Assembly (NCBI GenBank): GCA_003349885.1
Contig: QFXC01000011.1
Span: 672,865 to 736,864, forward strand
Direction: 5' to 3'
Source: an endosymbiont of Galathealinum brachiosum
Lineage (GTDB): Bacteria > Pseudomonadota > Gammaproteobacteria > SZUA-229
Length of the DNA: 64,000 bases
Positions within the stretch are counted from its first letter, which is position 1. Each line of letters starts with the position of its first letter. The translations under genes and the position numbers were made by a program. The notes beneath the pieces were generated by a model. It did no database searches and had not been told where the DNA came from. It was given only the letters and a program-made list of their open reading frames with translations. Shown in pieces: positions 28,985 to 36,719 of this stretch.

Positions 28985-29881
28985 TTATTTATAAGTCAAA
29001 TTCGCATTACTGTGTAATTGAGAGTTTAATGACTGCCGTGACTGGATCATTACAAGTCTTAATGCGTTGATATATGGAACTACACCGTTATCGACCATTA
29101 TGTCTCTACCGGTTTTACTATGAGCAAAGCGTATAAAATCTTTAATTTGATTTAAATTCTTACTCTGAGGGTTATACGTAATATAAAGGGGGCGGTATAA
29201 AACATAATGCCCGCTTTTAATTGAGTCATAATCAGGCTGCTTGTTGTTCAGGCTTAATATTTTTACCTCTCTGAGGCGAGCACTGCTGACTCCGGTAATG
29301 GCAAAACCATTAATATTTGATTCGACAGCTTTTTCAATAGGGCCGCTTGATTTTAATATGGTGGAGTTAGGAAACTTCTTTTCTATATCTGAAAATATTA
29401 AAGAACGAATAGAGTACCCAACGCCGGATATTTTTCCTTTTCGTGTGAATAATTCGATCATGGCGTCATTGCCACCGACTTCTTTCCAGTTAGTTATATT
29501 GCCAGAATATATTTGTTTAACCTGAAAAAGTGATAGATTTTCAACAGGGTTATCAGGGTGGGTGATCAAAGCCAGGGCATCCCATGCAACAGGTTCGAAT
29601 CCAACTTTCATTTCCTGATTGTTTTCAGGAAGATAAAATCGACAGGCGCCACCAAAGTCGGCTTCTAAATTAGAAACATCTCGTATGCCGCGAGTTGCAC
29701 CGCCACCCTGCAGATTAATATCAGTCTTTGTCTGATCGCTGTATGCTTTAGCCAGACGTGTCATATAAGATTTTTTACTTATACCGCAGCCTACCCAGTT
29801 AAGAATATCCTGCTGTGAATAAAGTGTGCTTGAATAAAAAATAAATATGCAGCTGCAAAGCTGTAATAAGAAATGTCGCAA
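28985..29881 (-). CDS. PstS-like periplasmic substrate-binding protein (orphan)
   Basis: The 298-residue protein has a signal peptide (about 22 residues) and the PBP-like phosphate-binding fold: GGGATRGIRDVSNLEADFGG, ALALITHPDNPVENLS and QIYSGNITNWKEVGG are typical of PstS-type proteins. Two cysteines (GCGI and GACRF) may form a disulfide. No permease or ATPase gene is nearby. It follows the porin gene on the same strand but after a terminator. It could supply an oxyanion to a distant transporter or act as a sensor. The ligand is unknown. Confidence 0.75.
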   Translation of the reverse strand: MRHFLLQLCSCIFIFYSSTLYSQQDILNWVGCGISKKSYMTRLAKAYSDQTKTDINLQGGGATRGIRDVSNLEADFGGACRFYLPENNQEMKVGFEPVAWDALALITHPDNPVENLSLFQVKQIYSGNITNWKEVGGNDAMIELFTRKGKISGVGYSIRSLIFSDIEKKFPNSTILKSSGPIEKAVESNINGFAITGVSSARLREVKILSLNNKQPDYDSIKSGHYVLYRPLYITYNPQSKNLNQIKDFIRFAHSKTGRDIMVDNGVVPYINALRLVMIQSRQSLNSQLHSNANLTYK

Positions 29882-30036
29882 TGAAGTCCCCTTATATATC
29901 TACATGTTAAAAAATTTAACAAGAATAACCACACTGCTTAATAATCTGATGTCCTGTCAGATGTAAGTATTAAAGCATAAAAATATAGTTAAGTAATTGC
30001 TAAATGCAATATGCAACTAAAATAAGTAATAGATAA

Positions 30037-30063
30037 TAAAAATCCTCCCTCGTTAGAGGGAGG
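30037..30063 (-). terminator. Rho-independent terminator after the porin gene
   Basis: CCTCCCTC (30044-30051) pairs with GAGGGAGG (30056-30063) around GTTA. On the minus strand the stem is followed by ATTTTTATT. It ends the dsrE-porin transcript. Confidence 0.8.
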
Positions 30064-30128
30064 AAAACGTTTCCATTTGTGATCTGACTTTTTCATTAAT
30101 TAAAATAATTAAATAAGTCTTATAGTTA

Positions 30129-31499
30129 TTAAAATATTACTAATAATTGTAATGATAGTAAATCATCTAAGCTATCAGCGATTTGATTTGGTGCTGCTGT
30201 ACTGGCAAAGTCAGGAGCTTCCTGGTTGCGTATTTCATAGTTGAACGTTATGCGGCTCTTTTTATTTAGAAAGTATTGAGCACCTAAAGTTAGAGTGTCG
30301 AATTTACGCTCACCTGCAGCCGTTTCTGTAGCTCTGTTTAATACATCATAGCGAACATCTAGTTCAAGTTTGGGTAGTACCTTGTACCCAAAATCAACGT
30401 AGTATCCATCAGACTTATCTTCAGTAAGGACGTTGATATCAGATTTAGCATCACCGGCATTATTGGTTGATCCAGGAATCGCACCCGCATCGGAGCCATT
30501 AAAAATCATACCGTCAGCTGTCATATATTCAGCGCCAAATCTATATTTGTCTTTAAGGAATGTCACCCCTAAACCTGAACGGTCACGATCGTACTCACCT
30601 TTACCATTAGCATCAGATGTTGTTAAAGTTCGGGTGCCCGACTGGTTCCATGCGAATAGTTTCATGCCCTGACGACGAGCACCTTTGCCACCAAAGATCA
30701 ATTCAGATGACCAGTAAAGGTAAGTATCTTTAGCGTCATTATTATCAGATCGATTAATTCCATTGCCGTTTCCGTACATCACAGCATAACTGTGTTCCCA
30801 GTCATTAACTTTAAAAGTATCAAATACCTGAATACCCTGGTCACGGAAAGCACCTACAGAACCATTAATGCCGTTGAAGGTACCACCGGTTTTAAATTTA
30901 GGGTTTGGAGTAACACCATCGGCTAAAAATTCTGGCTGACCATTAACTTCTGAGCCATCTCCATCGGTATATCGCTCTAACATCATCTGATTAGTTATAT
31001 TAGTGAAATTCACATAGTTAAATACATGAATAGCCTGTAAACCTTCCTCAGATGTAGGGGTTTTAAACTGACCAACTCGAACTCGTGCGCCGGGAATGTG
31101 ATTTAATGTGATGCTTGCATCAGTTAGAGCTACAGCAGTTTTACCATTTTTAGTTATACCATTATGGCCAAGCTCAGCTAATAAAAAATAATTAACTTTA
31201 TCGTCTAGAGGGAAGCCTGTGCCGCGAACGCCAATTCGTGCACGGCGAATATTAAAAGTTTCAGTTGATGTGTTATCAGGTCTAATCACATTCGGTGACA
31301 TAATCTGACCTGCAAAAGGACCTGCTTTAAGTTCTCCGCCATCAGTGCTTTGATATTCAGGCTGAACAAAACCCCAGAGTTTAGCTCGAGCAGAGGAGCC
31401 GGGTTTTTCAGTGCCCTGTAGTGACAACCAGTTAGCTGCATAGGTTTGTGTGCTTAATAAAGTTAAACCAGCAAGTAGTGATAATTTTTTTATATTCAT
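30129..31499 (-). CDS. OprO/OprP-like outer-membrane porin
   Basis: With the start at 31499 this is a 456-residue protein with a clear signal peptide ending TQTYAA. AAGGA lies seven bases before this ATG; a start at 31520 would add seven residues. The pattern resembles phosphate-selective porins O/P: LWGFVQPEYQ, FNIRRARIGVRG, KVNYFLLAELGHNG, then alternating beta-strand segments and a final strand ending LQLLVIF with a terminal Phe, as in beta-barrel proteins. It follows the secreted DsrE-like gene by 21 bp and is probably co-transcribed with it. The adjacent PstS-like gene supports an anion role, but selectivity is an inference. Confidence 0.78.
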   Translation of the reverse strand: MNIKKLSLLAGLTLLSTQTYAANWLSLQGTEKPGSSARAKLWGFVQPEYQSTDGGELKAGPFAGQIMSPNVIRPDNTSTETFNIRRARIGVRGTGFPLDDKVNYFLLAELGHNGITKNGKTAVALTDASITLNHIPGARVRVGQFKTPTSEEGLQAIHVFNYVNFTNITNQMMLERYTDGDGSEVNGQPEFLADGVTPNPKFKTGGTFNGINGSVGAFRDQGIQVFDTFKVNDWEHSYAVMYGNGNGINRSDNNDAKDTYLYWSSELIFGGKGARRQGMKLFAWNQSGTRTLTTSDANGKGEYDRDRSGLGVTFLKDKYRFGAEYMTADGMIFNGSDAGAIPGSTNNAGDAKSDINVLTEDKSDGYYVDFGYKVLPKLELDVRYDVLNRATETAAGERKFDTLTLGAQYFLNKKSRITFNYEIRNQEAPDFASTAAPNQIADSLDDLLSLQLLVIF

Positions 31500-31520
31500 T
31501 AAATTTTCCTTAAACATCAT

Positions 31521-31958
31521 TTATGGTTTTACAAGGGTGTAACCCTTGGCAGTGAGATCGAGAATTCGAACAACACCTGCGTTGACAGGAACAGCCTGAG
31601 ACACAAGCTCAGGTGTATGGCCAAGTTTTTTAGCAAAACCAGCAATGGTATTTTTGCAGGCTGAAAATTGAACGCCTGAAGAATTTAAACCACTAATACG
31701 AGACTGATTACTGTTGCCAGCCATTAGCAGACGTAAACCTGGACCGAAAGCAACAATTTCCACGTCTACTTTGTCCTGTCCGTAATGTTTAATTAGATTA
31801 TTGGCAACATTTAAAACAAGAGTTTGTTTAAATGGGTTAGGATCACTTATTTGCAAAACAATACGTTTTTCAGCAAAAGGCTTTGATTCGCTATCTGCAA
31901 ATACTGGTATTGAAACCAGGCTAAGCAGTAGCGTTAATAATAGTGTTATAGATTTCAT
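31521..31958 (-). CDS. Secreted DsrE/DsrF-like protein
   Basis: This 145-residue protein has a signal peptide of about 21 residues (ending PVFA) and a DsrE-like domain: RIVLQISDPNPFKQTLVLNV, VDVEIVAFGPGLRLLMAG and the FSACKNTI segment with the only cysteine (Cys101). DsrE family members carry sulfur on a cysteine or act as small-molecule folds; most are cytoplasmic, so export is notable. The C-terminal half aligns by eye with the periplasmic part of the anti-sigma candidate encoded at 32772 (FIACSNAI). TTAGGAGG precedes its start. It lies upstream of the porin gene. Confidence 0.8.
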   Translation of the reverse strand: MKSITLLLTLLLSLVSIPVFADSESKPFAEKRIVLQISDPNPFKQTLVLNVANNLIKHYGQDKVDVEIVAFGPGLRLLMAGNSNQSRISGLNSSGVQFSACKNTIAGFAKKLGHTPELVSQAVPVNAGVVRILDLTAKGYTLVKP

Positions 31959-32002
31959 TTACGTATTAACCTCCTAAGGTATATTTTTTATCGACTCAGA
32001 AA

Positions 32003-32032
32003 TTAAGATGTAACTCGATCCAGATATATTCC
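32003..32032 (-). promoter_or_regulatory. Candidate ECF-sigma promoter of dsrE-porin
   Basis: On the minus strand GGAATA (32032-32027) is followed after 18 bases by TCTTAA (32008-32003). The upstream flank is ATTTAT. The same GGAATA element with a similar spacing occurs before the sigma gene and before the binding-protein gene at 34062. Confidence 0.5.
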
Positions 32033-32110
32033 ATAAATTGAAATAAAATCAATAATTTAGAGCCAGCCAATATTCACTCTTACTAATATTTATAAAAAAC
32101 GTAAATAAAT

Positions 32111-32140
32111 GGAATAAAATCAGATATAGGTGTATCTCTA
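32111..32140 (+). promoter_or_regulatory. Candidate autoregulated promoter of the ECF sigma gene
   Basis: GGAATA (32111-32116) lies 18 bases before TCTCTA (32135-32140), about 40 bp upstream of the sigma start codon. The 17-base string AAATAAATGGAATAAAA here is repeated exactly before the gene at 34062. Confidence 0.5.
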
Positions 32141-32178
32141 TGTAGAGAAAGAAAAAAGTTGTAAGAAGAGAGCTTTGT

Positions 32179-32772
32179 ATGGTGAAAATAATAAGGTTGG
32201 CCTGCCGTAAAGTTGCGCTTGTAAAACGAATAGAGCGTAGCCGGGACAGGTTATTTCGTATGGCATATGCCTGGTGTCATGACCAAATGCTTGCAGATGA
32301 TCTAGTTCAGGAAGCACAGATGAAAGCATTGCAGAAAATAGATCAGTTAAAAGATGAAGCTGCATTTGATGGCTGGATGTATGCGATATTAAATAATGCC
32401 TGGTTAGGGTATTTGCGCAAAACGCGACCATGTGAAGATATAGAGAAAATTGTTATCAGTGGCAATGAATCACCCGAGCATGAAATGTTATTGCTGCAGA
32501 TAGATGAGATGATTGCCGTTGGTATGGCGAGTTTGCCAAATGCTCAACGACAGGTAGTGAGTCTGGTTGATATTGATGGCCTCAGTTACAGTGAAGTTGT
32601 TGATATATTACAGGTGCCGATTGGCACGGTAATGAGTCGGTTAAATAGAGCGAGATCAGCACTAAGTAAGAGTATTAAAAAAAGCCGTATAGAATATAAA
32701 AATAAGGCGCATTTATCAATTAAAGCATCGGGTAGTGGTGCTGAAAACAGATTAAAAGTGGTGAAAAAATAA
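32179..32772 (+). CDS. ECF-type RNA polymerase sigma factor
   Basis: This 197-residue protein has sigma-70 region 2 (RLFRMAYAWCHDQMLADDLV, about residues 25-44, with the core-binding DLVQEA) and region 4 (LPNAQRQVVSLVDIDGLSYS, then VPIGTVMSRLNRARSAL), and lacks regions 1 and 3. The C-terminal 35 residues are basic and not part of the standard domains. It overlaps the following gene by one base (TAATG), the usual sigma/anti-sigma arrangement. It is divergent from the dsrE-porin unit. The inducing signal is unknown. Confidence 0.93.
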   Translation: MVKIIRLACRKVALVKRIERSRDRLFRMAYAWCHDQMLADDLVQEAQMKALQKIDQLKDEAAFDGWMYAILNNAWLGYLRKTRPCEDIEKIVISGNESPEHEMLLLQIDEMIAVGMASLPNAQRQVVSLVDIDGLSYSEVVDILQVPIGTVMSRLNRARSALSKSIKKSRIEYKNKAHLSIKASGSGAENRLKVVKK

Positions 32773-33470
32773 TGAAATTTTCTAATGAAATTATAAATGC
32801 CTATGCAGATGGTGAATTGCAGGGTGGTGAAAAAATAGAATTTGAAAAAGTTCTGCACAATGATGATGAATTGCAACAGGAACTGGATGATTTGTATGCA
32901 CTGAAGGCTCAATTACATAATGCATATAAAAACGTTGAGTTACCAGTGAGGCAGCAGTATGCATCTGGACGAGCCCGGTATGCTATGTATGCTGCTCTGT
33001 TGCTATTAACATTTTCAGGTGGCTGGTTTAGCGGCGAAATGATCAACAATAGTTCTATTGCGAAAATAGAATCATTTGATCCTGCTATGAAAGTTATTAC
33101 AGAACAGCCGGGAAAATATATTCTACACATTAGTGTTCATGATAAAAATAAGTTTAAACAAACACTTGATCAGGCAGAAATGTTGATGGCGAGTTATAAA
33201 AATAAAGGTCAGAATATTGAGCTGGAAATACTGGCTAACTCGGGTGGGTTAGATTTGTTCCGTGAGGATGCAACCCCATATACTCATAGAGTTAAACAGT
33301 TAAGTAAAGATTATCCCAATATTCGATTTATTGCCTGTAGTAATGCAATTCAAAATCTTCGTGAAAAAGGTCTTGAGCCAAAATTAATCAATACGGTACA
33401 TCAGGGTTCGACCGCAATTGATCAGGTAGTAAAACGTGTTCATCAGGGCTGGTCATACATTAAAATTTAG
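32772..33470 (+). CDS. Membrane anti-sigma factor candidate with a periplasmic DsrE-like domain
   Basis: The 232-residue protein starts like an anti-sigma factor (NEIINAYADGELQGGEKIEF, residues 5-24) but lacks the zinc HxxxCxxC motif. One membrane helix follows (about 69-86). The periplasmic part (about 113-232) looks DsrE-like: YILHISVHDKNKFKQTL, then a segment with Cys189 in RFIACSNAI, like Cys101 of the secreted protein encoded at 31521. This suggests the anti-sigma factor senses through a DsrE module or competes with the secreted DsrE-like protein. Translational coupling to the sigma gene supports the anti-sigma role. The domain fusion is not one I recognise from characterised systems. 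Confidence 0.75.
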   Translation: MKFSNEIINAYADGELQGGEKIEFEKVLHNDDELQQELDDLYALKAQLHNAYKNVELPVRQQYASGRARYAMYAALLLLTFSGGWFSGEMINNSSIAKIESFDPAMKVITEQPGKYILHISVHDKNKFKQTLDQAEMLMASYKNKGQNIELEILANSGGLDLFREDATPYTHRVKQLSKDYPNIRFIACSNAIQNLREKGLEPKLINTVHQGSTAIDQVVKRVHQGWSYIKI

Positions 33471-33491
33471 TGATTGTTGTTCTCATTAGCA

Positions 33492-33563
33492 GGGGTCGGA
33501 GTTATTTTTTAGTGGATTTATTAAGGGTGTATTTGAGTTAGGTTATAAATATGACTCCGTCCC
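33492..33563. repeat. Inverted repeat GGGGTCGGAGT / ACTCCGTCCC
   Basis: The arms at 33492-33502 and 33554-33563 are nearly complementary with about 50 bases between. It sits right after the anti-sigma gene. The arms resemble the other G4/C4-ended palindromes in the window and may mark a small mobile or REP-type repeat. Confidence 0.5.
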
Positions 33564-33699
33564 AGATTGCACCTGTTATATTATTTTACCGTTGCGTATC
33601 TGTAAGTTTATTTAATACTTTTGTCGTTTTGTTAATAATAGTGGCTCGATCGTTGATGCCGTGTCGTTGACTAATATATGAAGGGTCATTATACCTCAA

Positions 33700-33882
33700 T
33701 CATACCTGTCCTTTTGCATACTCCCATGTGAGCACTTTCATCGGCGAATCAATTTCAGCTGTTTGATTAGAGGTAAATAGCTGGCTTGCTGGTTTTTGAT
33801 TACCAGAAAAAGCTAATTCGGTTGGTCTTAAGTTGACTCCAGCCTCCCTTGCTCGTTGGTTATGATTCCATCTGTGCCTGCG
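33700..33882 (-). pseudogene. Open remnant of an unrecognised protein
   Basis: A 60-codon open frame runs leftward from an upstream stop (33885-33883) to TGA at 33702-33700 without a usable start; its only ATG is near the 3' end. The product contains NQRAREAGVNLRPTELAFSG and ends SPMKVLTWEYAKGQV. It could be the tail of a decayed gene. I do not recognise the family, and a chance frame is possible. The rest of the 591-bp gap 33471-34061 holds the inverted repeat, a promoter candidate and no other gene I can support. Confidence 0.3.
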
Positions 33883-33994
33883 TCAGATATTAAAGATTAA
33901 TGCGTAAGATCTCTGAATAATAGTTGTAATATCTCTTTTGAAACAACCAAATTAAATTCTAATATCAACGTGTTTAGCTATCGTTAAAATAAAT

Positions 33995-34023
33995 GGAATA
34001 AAAATTAATTAAAATCATCCTTA
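33995..34023 (+). promoter_or_regulatory. Candidate ECF-sigma promoter of the binding-protein gene
   Basis: GGAATA (33995-34000) is followed after 17 bases by TCCTTA (34018-34023), about 40 bp before the start codon. The surrounding AAATAAATGGAATAAAA is identical to the sigma-gene promoter at 32104-32120. Confidence 0.5.
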
Positions 34024-34061
34024 TATAATTGAAATATAAAATTAATTAACAGGAGATAGAA

Positions 34062-35018
34062 ATGAATAAAACGTCATTAATGATTATGGTGTCTGCTTTT
34101 ATGCTGATGCTGTTTACATCGATTGTGAATTCAAAAGATGCAGGTCATGGGCACGATTATAGAACTTTTCATACAAATGGAAATATAGGTTATGGTGAAA
34201 TAAAAGATTCATATACGGCTGATCTGGTTATGTATCTTGCAGGGAATCAGTTTATGGTTATGGAAGAGTTGATTAAGGATTTTCAGAATAAGAATAAAAA
34301 TATAAAGAGTATATATGTTGAAACCATTCCCCCGGGTCAAATTCTAAAGAAACAATTGTTGGCTCAGGGAGAAATAAACGGTGTGAAAACATCGATGACA
34401 CCAGACTTGTATGCAAGTGTTAAAATAAATCACCTTAAAAAATTAAACAAAAAAGGTCTGTTAGATACGCATATTATTTATACCCATAATAAACTTGAGT
34501 TGATGGTTGCAAAAGGTAACCCAAAAGAAATTAAAGGTGCAGCTGATCTTGCCAGAGCTGATATTGTTCAGTCTCATCCTAACCCATTAACCGAAGGTAT
34601 TTTTAAGTTTTATGGAAGTGAGATGTTAAAAGATTTAAAAATACATGATCAGGTGACCGGCGGTAAAAAATGTAAACAATGCTGGGCGGTTCCGGGTAAA
34701 ACCTGGTTTACAGCTCGTCATCATCGAGAAACACCTCATCGTATAGAAAATGGAGAAGCCGATGTCGGTATAGTCTGGACAACTGAAGTTGCACACGCAA
34801 AAGCCGGCGGGCGTAATATAGACGGTGTGGAAATTAAATCACCATTAAATAAGCAAGATAAAGTAGCGTACGCAATAGGGATTATGAACAAGGCAAGAAA
34901 TACTGCGAATGCAGAGTCTTTTTTAAAGTATCTTGGCACGACTAAAGCGCAGGAGATTTATCAGTCGTATGGTTTTGTTGCAGCAAGTAAAGATGAATTA
35001 AAAATCAGAACTTTCTAA
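34062..35018 (+). CDS. Periplasmic substrate-binding protein with CxxC and His-rich segments (orphan)
   Basis: The 318-residue protein has a signal peptide of about 24 residues and a bilobal binding-protein pattern similar to molybdate/sulfate-type proteins: VMYLAGNQFMVMEELIKDFQ, VAKGNPKEIKGAADLARADI and ENGEADVGIVWTTEVAHAK. Unusual details are the start of the mature protein (GHGHDYRTFH), a CKQC motif near residue 207, and RHHRETPH shortly after, which could bind metal or respond to redox state. AGGAG lies about eight bases before the ATG. No permease genes adjoin it. Its promoter shares a motif with the ECF sigma gene, so it likely belongs to that regulon. The ligand is unknown. Confidence 0.75.
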   Translation: MNKTSLMIMVSAFMLMLFTSIVNSKDAGHGHDYRTFHTNGNIGYGEIKDSYTADLVMYLAGNQFMVMEELIKDFQNKNKNIKSIYVETIPPGQILKKQLLAQGEINGVKTSMTPDLYASVKINHLKKLNKKGLLDTHIIYTHNKLELMVAKGNPKEIKGAADLARADIVQSHPNPLTEGIFKFYGSEMLKDLKIHDQVTGGKKCKQCWAVPGKTWFTARHHRETPHRIENGEADVGIVWTTEVAHAKAGGRNIDGVEIKSPLNKQDKVAYAIGIMNKARNTANAESFLKYLGTTKAQEIYQSYGFVAASKDELKIRTF

Positions 35019-35046
35019 TAAAAAAATGCTAAAGCGAAACTCAATC

Positions 35047-35080
35047 GGGGAAAGGTCGCTGCTTTTTGCGCCCTGTCCCC
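35047..35080. repeat. Imperfect GGGGA...TCCCC palindrome
   Basis: GGGGAAAGGTCGC and GCGCCCTGTCCCC pair imperfectly around TGCTTTTT. It lies 29 bp after the binding-protein gene. It is similar in design to the elements at 4183, 27005 and 33492. Confidence 0.4.
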
Positions 35081-35129
35081 TGTTGTCATACCACTAAAAG
35101 AAGATAGCATGGTTTCAAATGGAGTTTGT

Positions 35130-35165
35130 AATTGTAAGGGTGAGTGTAGGGCTGCCCTTACAATT
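35130..35165. terminator. Hairpin between converging genes, probable terminator
   Basis: AATTGTAAGGG (35130-35140) pairs perfectly with CCCTTACAATT (35155-35165), 11 bp, with ATTTT after it on the plus strand. It sits three bases from the gltD stop codon, so it can serve both converging transcripts. The T-runs are short. Confidence 0.5.
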
Positions 35166-35168
35166 ATT

Positions 35169-36617
35169 TTATGCGTTTAAATAAATATCTATTTCACATG
35201 CAGCCTGGCGGCCTTCGTTTATACCCCAAACCACTAATGACTGACCACGACGACAATCACCGGCAGCATAAATGCCTTCAATGTTTGTAGCGTATTTACC
35301 GTATTCAGCTTTATAGTTTGAACGTTCGTCGTATTCAACTTCAAGTGCATCACTTACATAATGTTCAGGGCCAGTAAAACCCATTGCCAGTAATACTAAA
35401 TCAGCTGGCCATTCTTTTTCAGAACCGGCAACTTCATGCATTTTCCATTGGCCGGTTTCTTCATCACTTTGCCATTCAACTTCTATAGTTTTAACACTGG
35501 TGATATTACCGTCAGTTCCTGAAAAACCTTTGCTCAGTACACAGTAAGTACGCGGATCTTCGCCCTGTACTTTCTGCGCTTCTTCGTGGCCATAATCTAC
35601 ACGGTAGATATGAGGCCAGGCCGGCCACGGGTTATTCTCAGCACGGGCTTCAGGCGGTGTAGGCATTAACTCAAAGTTAACGACAGATTTACAGCCATGG
35701 CGTAATGAAGTGCCAATGCAGTCAGTGCCCGTGTCGCCACCGCCAATAACAACAACATGTTTATCTTTAGCGTTGATATAATTGCCGTCTTCAAGATTCG
35801 AATCTAACAGGCTTTTTGTATTTGCAGTGAGGAAGTCCATTGCGAAATGAACACCATTTAAATCACGGCCATCAACCGGCAAGTCACGCGGTGTGGTTGC
35901 ACCTGTGGCAAATAAAATAGCATCAGTGTTTTGTTTTAGTTCTTTAATATCGACATTGTTACCAACATCGGCATTGGTTATAAACTCAATACCTTCGTCT
36001 TTCATTAACTGAACTCGGCGGTCAATAACGCTCTTTTCCAGTTTCATATTTGGTATGCCGTACATTAACAGGCCACCAATACGATCAGCACGTTCATAAA
36101 CAGTAACAGAATGGCCTGCGCGATTTAATTCCTGTGCGGCAGCCATGCCTGCAGGGCCAGAACCAACAACCGCTACTTTTTTACCACTGCGATTTTCAGG
36201 TGTTTGTGCTTTGATCCAGCCTTCATCAAATGCACGATCAACAATCGCGCATTCAATATTTTTAATGGTTACTGCAGGGTTGGTGACGCCTAACACACAT
36301 GAGCCTTCACAGGGTGCAGGGCATACGCGACCAGTGAATTCAGGAAAATTATTCGTATGGTGTAAGCGCTCATTAGCATCTTCCCAGCGATTGTTATAAA
36401 CCAGATCATTCCATTCAGGAATCAGGTTATCAACCGGGCAGCCATCGTTAGACTGGCAGAAAGGGATGCCGCAATCCATACAACGTGCACCTTGAGTAAT
36501 CAGGTGTTCATTATCATGTTCAGTATAAATTTCACCGAAGTCTTTCAGGCGCGTAGTAACATCACGATAAGGCGCTGTTTTGCGTTCGAACTCTTTAAAA
36601 CCTGTAATTTTGCCCAT
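35169..36617 (-). CDS. gltD: Glutamate synthase small subunit
   Basis: GltD passes electrons from NADPH through FAD and iron-sulfur clusters to the large subunit GltB for glutamate synthesis. The 482-residue protein has N-terminal cluster cysteines ([30 protein letters not shown]), the FAD motif [17 protein letters not shown], the NADPH motif [16 protein letters not shown] and the C-terminal [19 protein letters not shown]. It lies 102 bp after gltB on the same strand, the usual gltBD order. Confidence 0.97.
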   Translation of the reverse strand: MGKITGFKEFERKTAPYRDVTTRLKDFGEIYTEHDNEHLITQGARCMDCGIPFCQSNDGCPVDNLIPEWNDLVYNNRWEDANERLHHTNNFPEFTGRVCPAPCEGSCVLGVTNPAVTIKNIECAIVDRAFDEGWIKAQTPENRSGKKVAVVGSGPAGMAAAQELNRAGHSVTVYERADRIGGLLMYGIPNMKLEKSVIDRRVQLMKDEGIEFITNADVGNNVDIKELKQNTDAILFATGATTPRDLPVDGRDLNGVHFAMDFLTANTKSLLDSNLEDGNYINAKDKHVVVIGGGDTGTDCIGTSLRHGCKSVVNFELMPTPPEARAENNPWPAWPHIYRVDYGHEEAQKVQGEDPRTYCVLSKGFSGTDGNITSVKTIEVEWQSDEETGQWKMHEVAGSEKEWPADLVLLAMGFTGPEHYVSDALEVEYDERSNYKAEYGKYATNIEGIYAAGDCRRGQSLVVWGINEGRQAACEIDIYLNA

Positions 36618-36719
36618 GTTTCTTTCTTTAACCTATGTGTATAAAAGAAAACGCTCAATCGTGCATTCTCTTTAGTCTCTCTTTTATTTTAAAAAATAAA
36701 ATTATGCCACTACAATTAA

